This document shows positions 25,385 to 33,445 of a DNA stretch of 64,000 nt, piece by piece. Origin of the DNA: Kuschelorhynchus macadamiae (Eukaryota; Arthropoda; Insecta; Coleoptera; Curculionidae); assembly GCA_030620095.1 (NCBI GenBank), contig JAUTXW010002104.1:338550-402549 (forward strand). The letters run 5' to 3'. Each line of letters begins with the position of its first letter. Positions within the stretch are counted from its first letter, which is position 1. The notes under the pieces are model-generated. The model was given only the letters and a program-made list of their open reading frames with translations, made no database searches and had not been told where the DNA came from. The position numbers and the translations under genes are program-made.

Positions 25385-25774
25385 ATGTGTAATCGCGAAA
25401 AATTAACTACAACTATGAGACAGTTAAAAGTTAAATATCTCAATTTCTTTGAAGTGATTTCGAAAGATGAATACATCAAGCTGTTTTATCCACTGAAACG
25501 AGATTATTTGGAAGCAATTGACTGTTGTGATGATTATTTAGAAGGAATTATAAGCCTTACTACGTTTTTCAATACATTTGGGAAATCATACTTTGTAGGA
25601 GAATTAAGCCACCTAATAGAATTTATAGGAGAAGATTGCCAATTTATACCTGCTATTATTGCAACCCAAAAGAGGTTTCAATTATACGAAGATAAAAAAC
25701 AGGTATTATCAAGGAAAGTTAATCCTATTCACAAGAGACGTCCCCCTACATATTTAAAATATTATGTTAAATAA
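25385..25774 (+). CDS. Small left-end protein P1 (129 aa), unknown
   Basis: I do not recognise this protein. It starts at the ATG at 25,385, has no signal or membrane segment, and ends with a basic tail (KRRPPTYLKYYVK). The central part (about residues 40-85) has a pattern 'YLEAIDCCDDYL' followed by aromatic/leucine spacing and 'ELSHLIEFI'. The same spacing appears in the next two ORFs, so the three may be paralogues. It ends 5 bases before P2. The second element has the same gene at 50,214-50,603 with few changes. The family looks mostly helical. Position next to the TIR suggests an early or accessory role, which is inference. Confidence 0.75.
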   Translation: MCNREKLTTTMRQLKVKYLNFFEVISKDEYIKLFYPLKRDYLEAIDCCDDYLEGIISLTTFFNTFGKSYFVGELSHLIEFIGEDCQFIPAIIATQKRFQLYEDKKQVLSRKVNPIHKRRPPTYLKYYVK

Positions 25775-25779
25775 ATGAA

Positions 25780-26071
25780 ATGGCTGAGTTGCTGATTGCA
25801 GTTAAATTATTAGAGGAGAAATTTAGTAATCTTTCAAAAACCTATTTCTCATATTGTATGGCAAGTGGTCCGGAGTGGATAGACTTTTATTGTAATCAAT
25901 CTGCGGAATTCGTAAAGGCTGCCCTCTGTTGCAACAAATACTTTGGAAACATTAAATTTTTTTCAACTTATTCAAGATCTAAAAGATATTGGCTTTGGTT
26001 ACTATTTAAAAGACTTGAAGCAATTTATTGACGAGGATACTATTCTTCAAGAAATTGAGAAGGAAGAATAA
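25780..26071 (+). pseudogene. Small left-end protein P2, frameshifted
   Basis: The start at 25,780 lies 5 bases after the P1 stop. The frame follows the intact 96-residue homologue of copy 2 (50,609-50,899) until about 25,943. There, within AAATACTTTGGAAAC, one extra base relative to copy 2 throws the reading off. The correct-frame C-terminus can still be seen up to the stop at 26,069-26,071. Features shared with P1 and P3 are a 'VKAxLCCNKY' block and a C-terminal aromatic 'GYYLKDLKQFI'-type block. Function unknown. Confidence 0.65.
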
Positions 26072-26088
26072 ATTTAATAATATTTACA

Positions 26089-26364
26089 ATGGAGCAAATG
26101 GTTACTGAAATGTATGAAGAGTTTATTATATCTGCTGCATACTTCCAATATTTATCAATTGTAGGCGAAGAAGACGCAGAAGCACAAGATTTGTCAGCAT
26201 ATGTTAATAATATAGATCGAATGGAACAATGTAAATTAGCCGCTAAATTTTGTAATGATTATTTAAAATATAAAAATGAGTATGAACTTTTAAATGAATT
26301 TAGAAAATTAGATTTAAGGTATCATATTAATTGTATTCAATCATGGTTGGTTAATGCAAAATAA
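26089..26364 (+). CDS. Small left-end protein P3 (91 aa), unknown
   Basis: Unrecognised acidic protein starting at the ATG at 26,089, 17 bases after the P2 stop. It contains 'CKLAAKFCNDYLKYK' and 'LNEFRKLDLRYHINCI', which align by eye with the K/E-A-x-x-C-C-x-x-Y and Y-x-x-x-L blocks of P1 and P2. The stop codon lies inside an AATAAA signal (26,360-26,365), facing the convergent gene on the other strand. Copy 2 has an almost identical protein (50,917-51,192). Confidence 0.75.
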   Translation: MEQMVTEMYEEFIISAAYFQYLSIVGEEDAEAQDLSAYVNNIDRMEQCKLAAKFCNDYLKYKNEYELLNEFRKLDLRYHINCIQSWLVNAK

Positions 26365-26393
26365 AAAGGTAATTAAGTTTTTTTATATTTTTA
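26360..26393. terminator. Back-to-back poly(A) signals containing stop codons
   Basis: AATAAA at 26,360-26,365 includes the TAA stop of P3. On the other strand AATAAA (TTTATT at 26,388-26,393) includes the TAA stop of the leftward gene. The two transcription units converge within about 30 bases. The same arrangement is present in copy 2 near 51,190-51,220. Confidence 0.55.
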
Positions 26394-26840
26394 TTCATTC
26401 ATAAAACAATTGTCATATAAAAATAACACATTTGTCAAAGCACACATACAAGGTGAGTTTGAATGATAGAAGCATTTTGGTTCCATTAGCTTTAGCGCTG
26501 GTTGTTCATCTATTTCAATCACAGGCTTTTTAGAATATTTCTGTATAAAATCCTTTTTTTCGCTTCCTTTTACAAAAACAAAATCTGCTTTCTTCGTAAG
26601 TGTTTCAATTATTTATGGGAAATGATGTAATGGAGTAAATCCATTATTCCAATATATACAATGATAATTTTTCGTTAACCATACCGCCTGCTTGTGACAA
26701 TCAGGTGAAAGAAACTCCATTGGAAAAGGCTTTTTAAAAATGTAATGAGTCATTTCATAACCATCAATAGCTGCAAGCTCTTTCGGTATAAATTTATTTT
26801 TTTCATCCTTGAATCCTTGAATATCTATAACCAATCTCAT
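26391..26840 (-). pseudogene. DIQGF-family protein, nonsense-interrupted
   Basis: Opens MRLVIDIQGFKDEKNKF followed by 'IPKELA', then 'KPFPMEF', 'NYHCIYWNNGFTPLHHF' and, past a stop, an 'FVFVKGSEKKDF' block. The C-terminal region is Cys/His-containing (C-x2-H ... C-x-C). This order matches a family of uncharacterised arthropod and mobile-element proteins that I recall. The first aspartate in 'DIQ' loosely resembles the first motif of DEDD exonucleases, but this is a guess. In this copy a TAA at about 26,613-26,615 interrupts the frame where copy 2 reads lysine. The start overlaps the stop of the upstream small ORF by ATGA. Confidence 0.6.
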
Positions 26841-26962
26841 ATTTTCAAAGCAGCAAATTTTTTAATGAGACTTTTTTTACTTGAATAATTTGCAATTTCT
26901 TCTTTCAGTTGATTAATTTTAAAAATAAATTTTTCAATTTGTAGTTGTAGTTTTGATGTCAT
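26837..26962 (-). CDS. Small coiled-coil ORF (41 aa)
   Basis: ATG at 26,962; lysine-, leucine- and isoleucine-rich heptad-like text (KLQLQIEKFIFKINQLKEEI). The stop TGA at 26,837-26,839 overlaps the ATG of the following DIQGF gene as ATGA. It lies 69 bases downstream of the major capsid stop in the same leftward unit. In copy 2 the equivalent ORF is broken by a small deletion. It is short but its position suggests it is real. Confidence 0.5.
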   Translation of the reverse strand: MTSKLQLQIEKFIFKINQLKEEIANYSSKKSLIKKFAALKI

Positions 26963-27031
26963 GACTAAAACTAAAAGCTTTTGAAAATTTCTTTAAATTA
27001 AATCGAAATATGAAAATAGTGGGGATAAAGT

Positions 27032-28270
27032 TTATAATTGTTTCACAATTTTAGTAAGAGGGTTGTAGCTAAATAATTTGTCATGTAAAATAAGACAATA
27101 AGCAGAAGTATCTATTTTAATTGCATTGTGTGTCTCAAATTCAATTCTCATTACTACGGATCCCGTTTGAATTGTTTCTTTTTGATGGGAGCAATCAATA
27201 TGTGTAATAGGACTAATGTTTTTGAATTGTTCAGGATTAAAAATGGGTTCATTTGGAACACCATAGTAAGACTGTCTAAAGTTGGCAAACATTTCGTATA
27301 AAGCAGAAAATTTGTTTTCTTCGAAATTTAAGTACAAATCGTGATAAGGATATCTTTCAGAATTTAAATATACTCTAATATTTGACAAGGTAATATTGTC
27401 AAATTTACTCATATCTTTAACAATTTTCCCTTTTCTGTTTTCTTGAAAGCCAATCACAACATGACGAGGAGCTTCTAGTTTACTAGTTGTTTTTACCGGC
27501 CATGTGTGACGGGTTGTTTCGGTTAGAGAAGAATATTCAACAAGTTCCCAACTCCTGAATCCTATCAATATATCTTTATTTGATTCTAATATTTTTGATA
27601 GAGCAAGTTGTTGTGGCATATCAACTAGAATGTGAGGAACTTTCCAATAAATTTTATCGAAGGTAACCAATGGAGTGTCAGGAGCAGTAACAAGGTGTGC
27701 CGGATCTTCTTTGAAAATAACACCATCTAAATCATCAGTTGATCTAATAAGAACCAATTCCTGTTTCATATTCATAATAATTTTTCTGTAATCTTCAAAA
27801 AATCCTAAAAGCATTTTTAGTGGTATGGATACGGAGAATTTTCCATCATTATCAACTAAAATTGTATCACCTTCTTTCCGATGTGGAAACCAACCTGCAT
27901 TTTCCAGTTTTAAACTTTCGTTGGTATTGTGAGAAAGGTAGCTTTTTAAGGTTGATGCTAATCCAACATTTCTTATTGAATCTATAGTAATTCCGTTTAG
28001 TTCATAGCGGATTTCTCTGAACAAAAAGGCTATACCATTGTTAATAAATAGCAATTCTTTCTTATATTTACCTTCTGTATTAGTTAATTTTCCTTCGATA
28101 TAAAGTAAACTATCTGATGGTAGAGTGTAAGCATCGAGTTCTTGAATTGGGATCCTTATTTCATCATTGTAATCGAATTTTGAAGAAATATATGGTTGAT
28201 ATGTGTGAAGCTCAGAACTGACGATGGAATTGTCTACATAAAGCTTTTCGTTTACGTTTAATATGTTCAT
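27032..28270 (-). CDS. Hexon-like major capsid protein (412 aa)
   Basis: Full-length version of the capsid gene. It matches the pattern of Polinton/adintovirus double-jelly-roll major capsid proteins: a beta-rich sequence, an N-terminal 'YQPYISSKFDYNDEIRIPI' block, a central 'LLFINNGIAFLFREIRYELN' block and a C-terminal 'LYEMFANFRQSYYG' block. No signal peptide or membrane helix is present. The ATG overlaps the stop of the basic core gene (ATGA, 4 bases). It is the only copy of the three in this window with an unbroken frame. One truncated duplicate lies at 30,156-30,878, and copy 2 has a nonsense-interrupted one. The fold assignment is by family knowledge, not by visible catalytic residues. 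Confidence 0.85.
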   Translation of the reverse strand: MNILNVNEKLYVDNSIVSSELHTYQPYISSKFDYNDEIRIPIQELDAYTLPSDSLLYIEGKLTNTEGKYKKELLFINNGIAFLFREIRYELNGITIDSIRNVGLASTLKSYLSHNTNESLKLENAGWFPHRKEGDTILVDNDGKFSVSIPLKMLLGFFEDYRKIIMNMKQELVLIRSTDDLDGVIFKEDPAHLVTAPDTPLVTFDKIYWKVPHILVDMPQQLALSKILESNKDILIGFRSWELVEYSSLTETTRHTWPVKTTSKLEAPRHVVIGFQENRKGKIVKDMSKFDNITLSNIRVYLNSERYPYHDLYLNFEENKFSALYEMFANFRQSYYGVPNEPIFNPEQFKNISPITHIDCSHQKETIQTGSVVMRIEFETHNAIKIDTSAYCLILHDKLFSYNPLTKIVKQL

Positions 28271-28449
28271 AATTTTAAAACAGTGAAACCCAAGGATGTG
28301 AGAAATTTACGATTATCTCGTCTTAACTTGTTGGTGTTGGATTTGATACTGAACTGTTGTTTAGGCTTTTTCTTTTTATAAGTTTTTACTTTGTTGATAG
28401 TGGTAGGGGCAAGTCTCATCCCAAGGGCTCTATTATATCTAACAACCAT
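28267..28449 (-). CDS. Basic core-like protein (about 60 aa)
   Basis: Very basic small protein: 'VVRYNRALGMRLAPTTINK' and 'KTYKKKKPKQ', then RRDNRKFLTSLGF near the end, where a similar NRKFL-SLG ending recurs in insect Polintons as I recall. The role is probably DNA condensation inside the virion, by analogy with adenovirus core peptides. I favour the ATG at 28,449 (good context, A at -3 and G at +4), 1 base after the penton stop. An upstream ATG at 28,461 overlaps the penton end. The stop overlaps the major capsid start. Confidence 0.7.
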   Translation of the reverse strand: MVVRYNRALGMRLAPTTINKVKTYKKKKPKQQFSIKSNTNKLRRDNRKFLTSLGFTVLKL

Positions 28450-28450
28450 T

Positions 28451-29149
28451 TTATATTTCACTTGTTTGTAAATGTAACCTTACTGTTATAGTTTCTTCTC
28501 TAAAACTGATAAGTTCTCCGTCTTGATCAACTATTTTAACTGTTATATTGTTAATTGCTTTGACGCTAACTGGAAAATACAAAATGGGCAAAGGAGATTC
28601 AACTATTTTATACCCTGGAGCTACAGTTGGATAAAACTGGTGAATAATATGAACAGGTTTACCATTATTGTAAGAACCGACACAAATATTACAGTCAATA
28701 CAAATAGCATTCACCTTAGTTATTTTTGCAACATTATCTGATTCTTCCTCTTTCATAGCTTCTAGTATCCTGCTATTAAAACCCAACATTTTTCCTATCG
28801 AATCTTCCTTGGTAAAATCAATTATTCTACTACACATTAAAAAAGTTTTTAGAGTATTAACATTTGCTTTTAAAAGAAAAAAAAATTTTTCATTCGGAAA
28901 TAAATCTTCTATACTTTCTCTTATGTGTGTTTCTATATCTGTAATGTCATAAGTTCCGTCGGGAATAACAATTACTTTATTATCTATATAAAATTTATTA
29001 TATCCTTCTTTTATATTGGGGATAGTCATAAACGTTTCAAAATCAGCTAAACCCAGGTAATATTGTTTTTCATCCTCTAAATATATGGGCGGATTAAAAT
29101 CAGCAGACAAAACAGAACTGTTTCCTGATATGGCAATTGTGGTAGACAT
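28451..29149 (-). CDS. Penton-like minor capsid protein (232 aa)
   Basis: Length and beta-rich composition fit the single-jelly-roll vertex protein of Polintons. Recognisable blocks are 'FNPPIYLEDEKQYYLGLADF' near the N-terminus, 'VIVIPDGTYDITDIE' near residue 60, and a C-terminal 'GELISFREETITVRLHLQ' strand-rich end. It starts 42 bases after the protease stop and ends 1 base before the core ATG. It differs from its tandem duplicate (31,059-31,757) at one visible residue near position 75 (His here, Tyr in the duplicate and in copy 2). Confidence 0.85.
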   Translation of the reverse strand: MSTTIAISGNSSVLSADFNPPIYLEDEKQYYLGLADFETFMTIPNIKEGYNKFYIDNKVIVIPDGTYDITDIETHIRESIEDLFPNEKFFFLLKANVNTLKTFLMCSRIIDFTKEDSIGKMLGFNSRILEAMKEEESDNVAKITKVNAICIDCNICVGSYNNGKPVHIIHQFYPTVAPGYKIVESPLPILYFPVSVKAINNITVKIVDQDGELISFREETITVRLHLQTSEI

Positions 29150-29191
29150 TGCAGTTTATTTATGAATGAGATATTACAATAAATAATGAGT

Positions 29192-30150
29192 TTATATATT
29201 TTTTTGCAAAAATTTTAGGGATAGTTGACCACAGTTATATGAATTAAATTTTTGTTTATTTTCATAAGTATAAAATACATCCACTTTGCCATTCGAATTA
29301 AAATATTTGAGAAGTTCAAAAGGTGGTTTTAAATTTCCATAACTATCAAAATATATTACATTTTTGTTATTTTTAATATAAGCAGTCCAATGAGATCCTT
29401 TATTTTGTTTTTTATCCAAATTTACAATACCACATTCTTTCAGATTAATTTTTTTTGGAAGTTCATCGAGCATAAAAACACCTCTAAAGCCAGTTATTTT
29501 TAACAGCTTTACATATTTAATAATATCATTGTTCGTAAGTGCTCTTTTTGGAAAACTTATTTTGAGTTTTTTTTGTCTGATTGCTTTCATTTTGACGGAT
29601 CCTCCTTTATAAGGTCTAATAAATAGTCCCTTTCCTTTATATGGTCTAATATATAATCCTTGGCCATCTTTAGAAGCATTTTCCATTGCAATATTATGTC
29701 TATGTATTTCTTCTAGTTGCTGTTTAGCTGCTTTAGCATCATTTACTGCCTTAGCAATTCCTGCCGCGCCTCCACCTAGTGCACCCAGGGCGCCAAGAAT
29801 GGGAAACAAAAGAGGTAGAAATCCTCCAATTTTTTTGGGTGTTCGAATGATAGGTTTCTTTCTCAATTTAAGTTTACCCCCTTTTGTATTTTTTAATCCC
29901 AAACCGAACTTTCTTTTACCCTTCATTATTCCTGCAACACTTAAAGCTGCAATTTTTTCACCAATAGAAGAATCTTTAGCTTTTACCCTATCCCAGGCTT
30001 TTTTTTCTAATATTTGGTCAGATATGTGTCTTTTTGATAAATCTTCAGTCTGAGAGTAAGATATATCATGTTCTTTGCAAGCGGAATCCAATGGATTTAT
30101 ACCAACGTCACCTCTAGTTAATCTTTTTTCCAAGTTGGTGCCGGGACCAC
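29192..30150 (-). pseudogene. PRO: PLA2/adenain-type protease, 5'-truncated by the duplication
   Basis: The C-terminal half is an intact adenovirus-type cysteine protease: catalytic His in GSHWTAY (about residue 248 counted from the downstream start), Asp in YFDSYG (263) and Cys in YNCGQ (301). It is joined in one frame to a PLA2-like domain (CGPGT calcium loop, then 'DSACKEHDISYS' with the His-Asp pair). Between them lie a glycine/alanine-rich hydrophobic stretch (LFPILGALGALGGGAAG) and two IRPYKG repeats. The true N-terminus is lost: the duplication junction at 30,160/30,161 replaces it with capsid coding DNA, and a stop lies just upstream in frame. The A-run on the coding strand at about 29,577-29,584 is 8 long here, keeping PLA2 and protease in frame. 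Confidence 0.8.
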
Positions 30151-30155
30151 AATAA

Positions 30156-30878
30156 TTATATCCTGAATCCTATCAATATATCTTTATTTGATTCTAATAT
30201 TTTTGATAGAGCAAGTTGTTGTGGCATATCAACTAGAATGTGAGGAACTTTCCAATAAATTTTATCGAAAGTAACCAATGGAGTGTCAGGAGCAGTAACA
30301 AGGTGTGCCGAATCTTCTTTGAAAATAACACCATCTAAATCATCAGTTGATCTAATAAGAACCAATTCCTGTTTCATATTCATAATAATTTTTCTGTAAT
30401 CTTCAAAAAATCCTAAAAGCATTTTTAGTGGTATGGATACGGAGAATTTTCCATCATTATCAACTAAAATTGTATCACCTTCTTTCCGATGTGGAAACCA
30501 ACCTGCATTTTCCAGTTTTAAACTTTCGTTGGTATTGTGAGAAAGGTAGCTTTTTAAGGTTGATGCTAATCCAACATTTCTTATTGAATCTATAGTAATT
30601 CCGTTTAGTTCATAGCGGATTTCTCTGAACAAAAAGGCTATACCATTGTTAATAAATAGCAATTCTTTCTTATATTTACCTTCTGTATTAGTTAATTTTC
30701 CTTCGATATAAAGTAAACTATCTGATGGTAGAGTGTAAGCATCGAGTTCTTGAATTGGGATCCTTATTTCATCATTGTAATCGAATTTTGAAGAAATATA
30801 TGGTTGATATGTGTGAAGCTCAGAACTGACGATGGAATTGTCTACATAAAGCTTTTCGTTTACGTTTAATATGTTCAT
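30156..30878 (-). pseudogene. Major capsid protein duplicate, C-terminally truncated
   Basis: 240 residues identical to the first 238 or so residues of the 412-residue protein except for a Pro-to-Ser change. Reading runs through the duplication junction and stops after two foreign residues. It would lack the C-terminal 40 percent, including the second jelly-roll part, and is unlikely to form capsomers. Its start overlaps the upstream core stop as TAATG. Confidence 0.85.
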
Positions 30879-31057
30879 TATTTTAAAACAGTGAAACCCA
30901 AGGATGTGAGAAATTTACGATTATCTCGTCTTAACTTGTTGGTGTTGGATTTGATACTGAACTGTTGTTTAGGCTTTTTCTTTTTATAAGTTTTTACTTT
31001 GTTGATAGTGGTAGGGGCAAGTCTCATCCCAAGGGCTCTATTATATCTAACAACCAT
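30878..31057 (-). CDS. Basic core-like protein, duplicate
   Basis: Same protein as at 28,267-28,449 but one residue shorter at the C-terminus because the stop is TAA, giving the junction TAATG with the next gene. The favoured ATG lies 1 base after the penton stop. Copy 2 of the element shares the TAATG form, so this is likely the older state. Confidence 0.7.
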   Translation of the reverse strand: MVVRYNRALGMRLAPTTINKVKTYKKKKPKQQFSIKSNTNKLRRDNRKFLTSLGFTVLK

Positions 31058-31058
31058 T

Positions 31059-31757
31059 TTATATTTCACTTGTTTGTAAATGTAACCTTACTGTTATAGT
31101 TTCTTCTCTAAAACTGATAAGTTCTCCGTCTTGATCAACTATTTTAACTGTTATATTGTTAATTGCTTTGACGCTAACTGGAAAATACAAAATGGGCAAA
31201 GGAGATTCAACTATTTTATACCCTGGAGCTACAGTTGGATAAAACTGGTGAATAATATGAACAGGTTTACCATTATTGTAAGAACCGACACAAATATTAC
31301 AGTCAATACAAATAGCATTCACCTTAGTTATTTTTGCAACATTATCTGATTCTTCCTCTTTCATAGCTTCTAGTATCCTGCTATTAAAACCCAACATTTT
31401 TCCTATCGAATCTTCCTTGGTAAAATCAATTATTCTACTACACATTAAAAAAGTTTTTAGAGTATTAACATTTGCTTTTAAAAGAAAAAAAAATTTTTCA
31501 TTCGGAAATAAATCTTCTATACTTTCTCTTATGTATGTTTCTATATCTGTAATGTCATAAGTTCCGTCGGGAATAACAATTACTTTATTATCTATATAAA
31601 ATTTATTATATCCTTCTTTTATATTGGGGATAGTCATAAACGTTTCAAAATCAGCTAAACCCAGGTAATATTGTTTTTCATCCTCTAAATATATGGGCGG
31701 ATTAAAATCAGCAGACAAAACAGAACTGTTTCCTGATATGGCAATTGTGGTAGACAT
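31059..31757 (-). CDS. Penton-like minor capsid protein, duplicate (232 aa)
   Basis: Intact second penton gene, identical to the proximal one apart from a Tyr near residue 75 that is shared with copy 2. It starts 42 bases after the stop of the distal PLA2/protease region. Two intact penton genes but only one full major capsid gene could alter dosage if the locus is expressed. Confidence 0.85.
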   Translation of the reverse strand: MSTTIAISGNSSVLSADFNPPIYLEDEKQYYLGLADFETFMTIPNIKEGYNKFYIDNKVIVIPDGTYDITDIETYIRESIEDLFPNEKFFFLLKANVNTLKTFLMCSRIIDFTKEDSIGKMLGFNSRILEAMKEEESDNVAKITKVNAICIDCNICVGSYNNGKPVHIIHQFYPTVAPGYKIVESPLPILYFPVSVKAINNITVKIVDQDGELISFREETITVRLHLQTSEI

Positions 31758-31799
31758 TGCAGTTTATTTATGAATGAGATATTACAATAAATAATGAGT

Positions 31800-32881
31800 T
31801 TATATATTTTTTTGCAAAAATTTTAGGGATAGTTGACCACAGTTATATGAATTAAATTTTTGTTTATTTTCATAAGTATAAAATACATCCACTTTGCCAT
31901 TCGAATTAAAATATTTCAAGTTCAAAAGGTGGTTTTAAATTTCCATAACTATCAAAATATATTACATTTTTGTTATTTTTAATATAAGCAGTCCAATGAG
32001 ATCCTTTATTTTGTTTTTTATCCAAATTTACAATACCACATTCTTTCAGATTAATTTTTTTTGGAAGTTCATCGAGCATAAAAACACCTCTAAAGCCAGT
32101 TATTTTTAACAGCTTTACATATTTAATAATATCATTGTTCGTAAGTGCTCTTTTTGGAAAACTTATTTTGAGTTTTTTTTTGTCTGATTGCTTTCATTTT
32201 GACGGATCCTCCTTTATAAGGTCTAATAAATATTCCCTTTCCTTTATATGGTCTAATATATAATCCTTTGCCTTCTTTAGAAGCATTTTCCATTGCAATA
32301 TTATGTCTATGTATTTCTTCTAGTTGCTGTTTAGCTGCTTTAGCATCATTTACTGCCTTAGCAATTCCTGCCGCGCCTCCACCTAGTGCACCCAGGGCGC
32401 CAAGAATGGGAAACAAAAGAGGTAGAAATCCTCCAATTTTTTTGGGTGTTCGAATGATAGGTTTCTTTCTCAATTTAAGTTTACCCCCTTTTGTATTTTT
32501 TAATCCCAAACCGAACTTTCTTTTACCCTTCATTATTCCTGCAACACTTAAAGCTGCAATTTTTTCACCAATAGAAGAATCTTTAGCTTTTACCCTATCC
32601 CAGGCTTTTTTTTCTAATATTTGGTCAGATATGTGTCTTTTTGATAAATCTTCAGTCTGAGAGTAAGATATATCATGTTCTTTGCAAGCGGAATCCAATG
32701 GATTTATACCAACGTCACCTCTAGTTAATCTTTTTTCCAAGTTGGTGCCGGGACCACAATAATTATATCCTGGTATATGAACTTCGAAAGGTAGTTTACT
32801 AATTAATTTATTTACTAAACCAGAGCCTTTTCTATTACGTGTTTTAATAGTTTTTTTCAACTTATGACGACCCACAGTCAT
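31800..32881 (-). pseudogene. PRO: PLA2-protease, complete 5' end, frameshifted
   Basis: Starts at ATG 32,881 with a basic N-terminus (RHKLKKTIKTRNRKG). The parvovirus-VP1-type PLA2 domain follows: 'YNYCGPGTNLE', then 'GINPLDSACKEHDISYS' with the catalytic His-Asp pair, then a lysine-rich stretch, a Gly/Ala-rich hydrophobic segment and two IRPYKG repeats. At about 32,170 the A-run of the coding strand has 9 bases (8 in the proximal duplicate) and the frame leaves the protease domain, stopping at 32,132. A further small deletion lies near 31,916. Adenain-type His, Asp and Cys motifs remain readable downstream in other frames. The PLA2 would help endosomal escape in related viruses. Confidence 0.8.
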
Positions 32882-32968
32882 TGAAGTTCTTTTTATACTA
32901 AAAGCACATTGACATTTTTCTGGTATAAATACTTTTACAGCTAAAAATATTTACTAGTGTGATTAAGA
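32882..32968. promoter_or_regulatory. Divergent promoter region, late block / ATPase block
   Basis: Only 87 bp separate the divergent starts at 32,881 (-) and 32,969 (+). TATAAATA at 32,924-32,931 lies about 40 bp before the rightward ATG and is a good TATA-box candidate. TATAAAA also occurs on the other strand (TTTTATA at 32,891-32,897) but is close to the leftward ATG. The same region is present in copy 2 at 55,029-55,115. Confidence 0.5.
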
Positions 32969-33445
32969 ATGAGGATTGAAAAACAAAAATTCTCATTACC
33001 AGTAAATAATCATGACGAAAAAATTTTAAGTAAACAGTTGAGAAAGCATGGTGACTTATTTTGCGGTGGTTCAAAAAGAGGGCTTATAGTTGGTTGCAGT
33101 GGTAGTGGTAAAACCAACGTTATGCTTACAGTGCTCGAGCATCCTAATGGAATTAGGTTTGAAAATGTCTATGTTTATTCAAAGTCATTAGATCAACCAA
33201 AATATGAATATTTAAGAAAGTTGTTAAAGCCTATGAAAGAAATTGGATACTTTGAATATGATAGCGATGAGAACATTATTTCACCTCATGAAATAAAGCC
33301 AAATTCCGTTATCATTTTTGATGATATTCCTTGTCATAATCAATCTGTTATTGGGGACTATTTCACGCATGGAAGGCATAGAAACACCAATTGTAGTAAA
33401 AAATTTGCAGTTTTATTTCATTTAAAACTTGTACAGCATGGATAA
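32969..33445 (+). CDS. ATP: Packaging ATPase, internally deleted (158 aa)
   Basis: FtsK/HerA (poxvirus A32)-type DNA-packaging ATPase. Walker A GCSGSGKT at residues 42-49 and Walker B VIIFDD at 114-119 are intact. After a 'HGRHRN' block near residue 137 the sequence jumps in frame to the last residues of the protein. About 260 bp present in copy 2 (roughly 55,537-55,805) are missing here. The usual length in Polintons is well over 200 residues, so this protein lacks the C-terminal part of the fold. The stop overlaps the start of the next gene by 8 bases. Confidence 0.8.
   Translation: MRIEKQKFSLPVNNHDEKILSKQLRKHGDLFCGGSKRGLIVGCSGSGKTNVMLTVLEHPNGIRFENVYVYSKSLDQPKYEYLRKLLKPMKEIGYFEYDSDENIISPHEIKPNSVIIFDDIPCHNQSVIGDYFTHGRHRNTNCSKKFAVLFHLKLVQHG

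Larger units (their letters stand above)
27553..32767. repeat. 2.6-kb tandem duplication of the capsid module
   Basis: 27,553-30,160 (2,608 bp) and 30,161-32,767 (2,607 bp) are direct, near-identical tandem copies with about ten differences by eye. At the junction and at both outer boundaries the sequence is TCCTG (27,553, 30,161, 32,768), a 5-bp microhomology. The unit holds the 5' two thirds of the major capsid gene, the core and penton genes, and most of the PLA2/protease gene. The second Polinton (52,3xx-54,9xx) has a single copy. Confidence 0.92.

Noticed and set aside
28523..28741. 72-aa plus-strand ORF, also at 31,131 and 53,322
   Set aside because: Antisense shadow of the penton gene; its repetition just reflects the duplicated gene.
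32268..32660. 130-aa plus-strand ORF antisense to the PLA2-protease gene
   Set aside because: Antisense shadow with no independent support.
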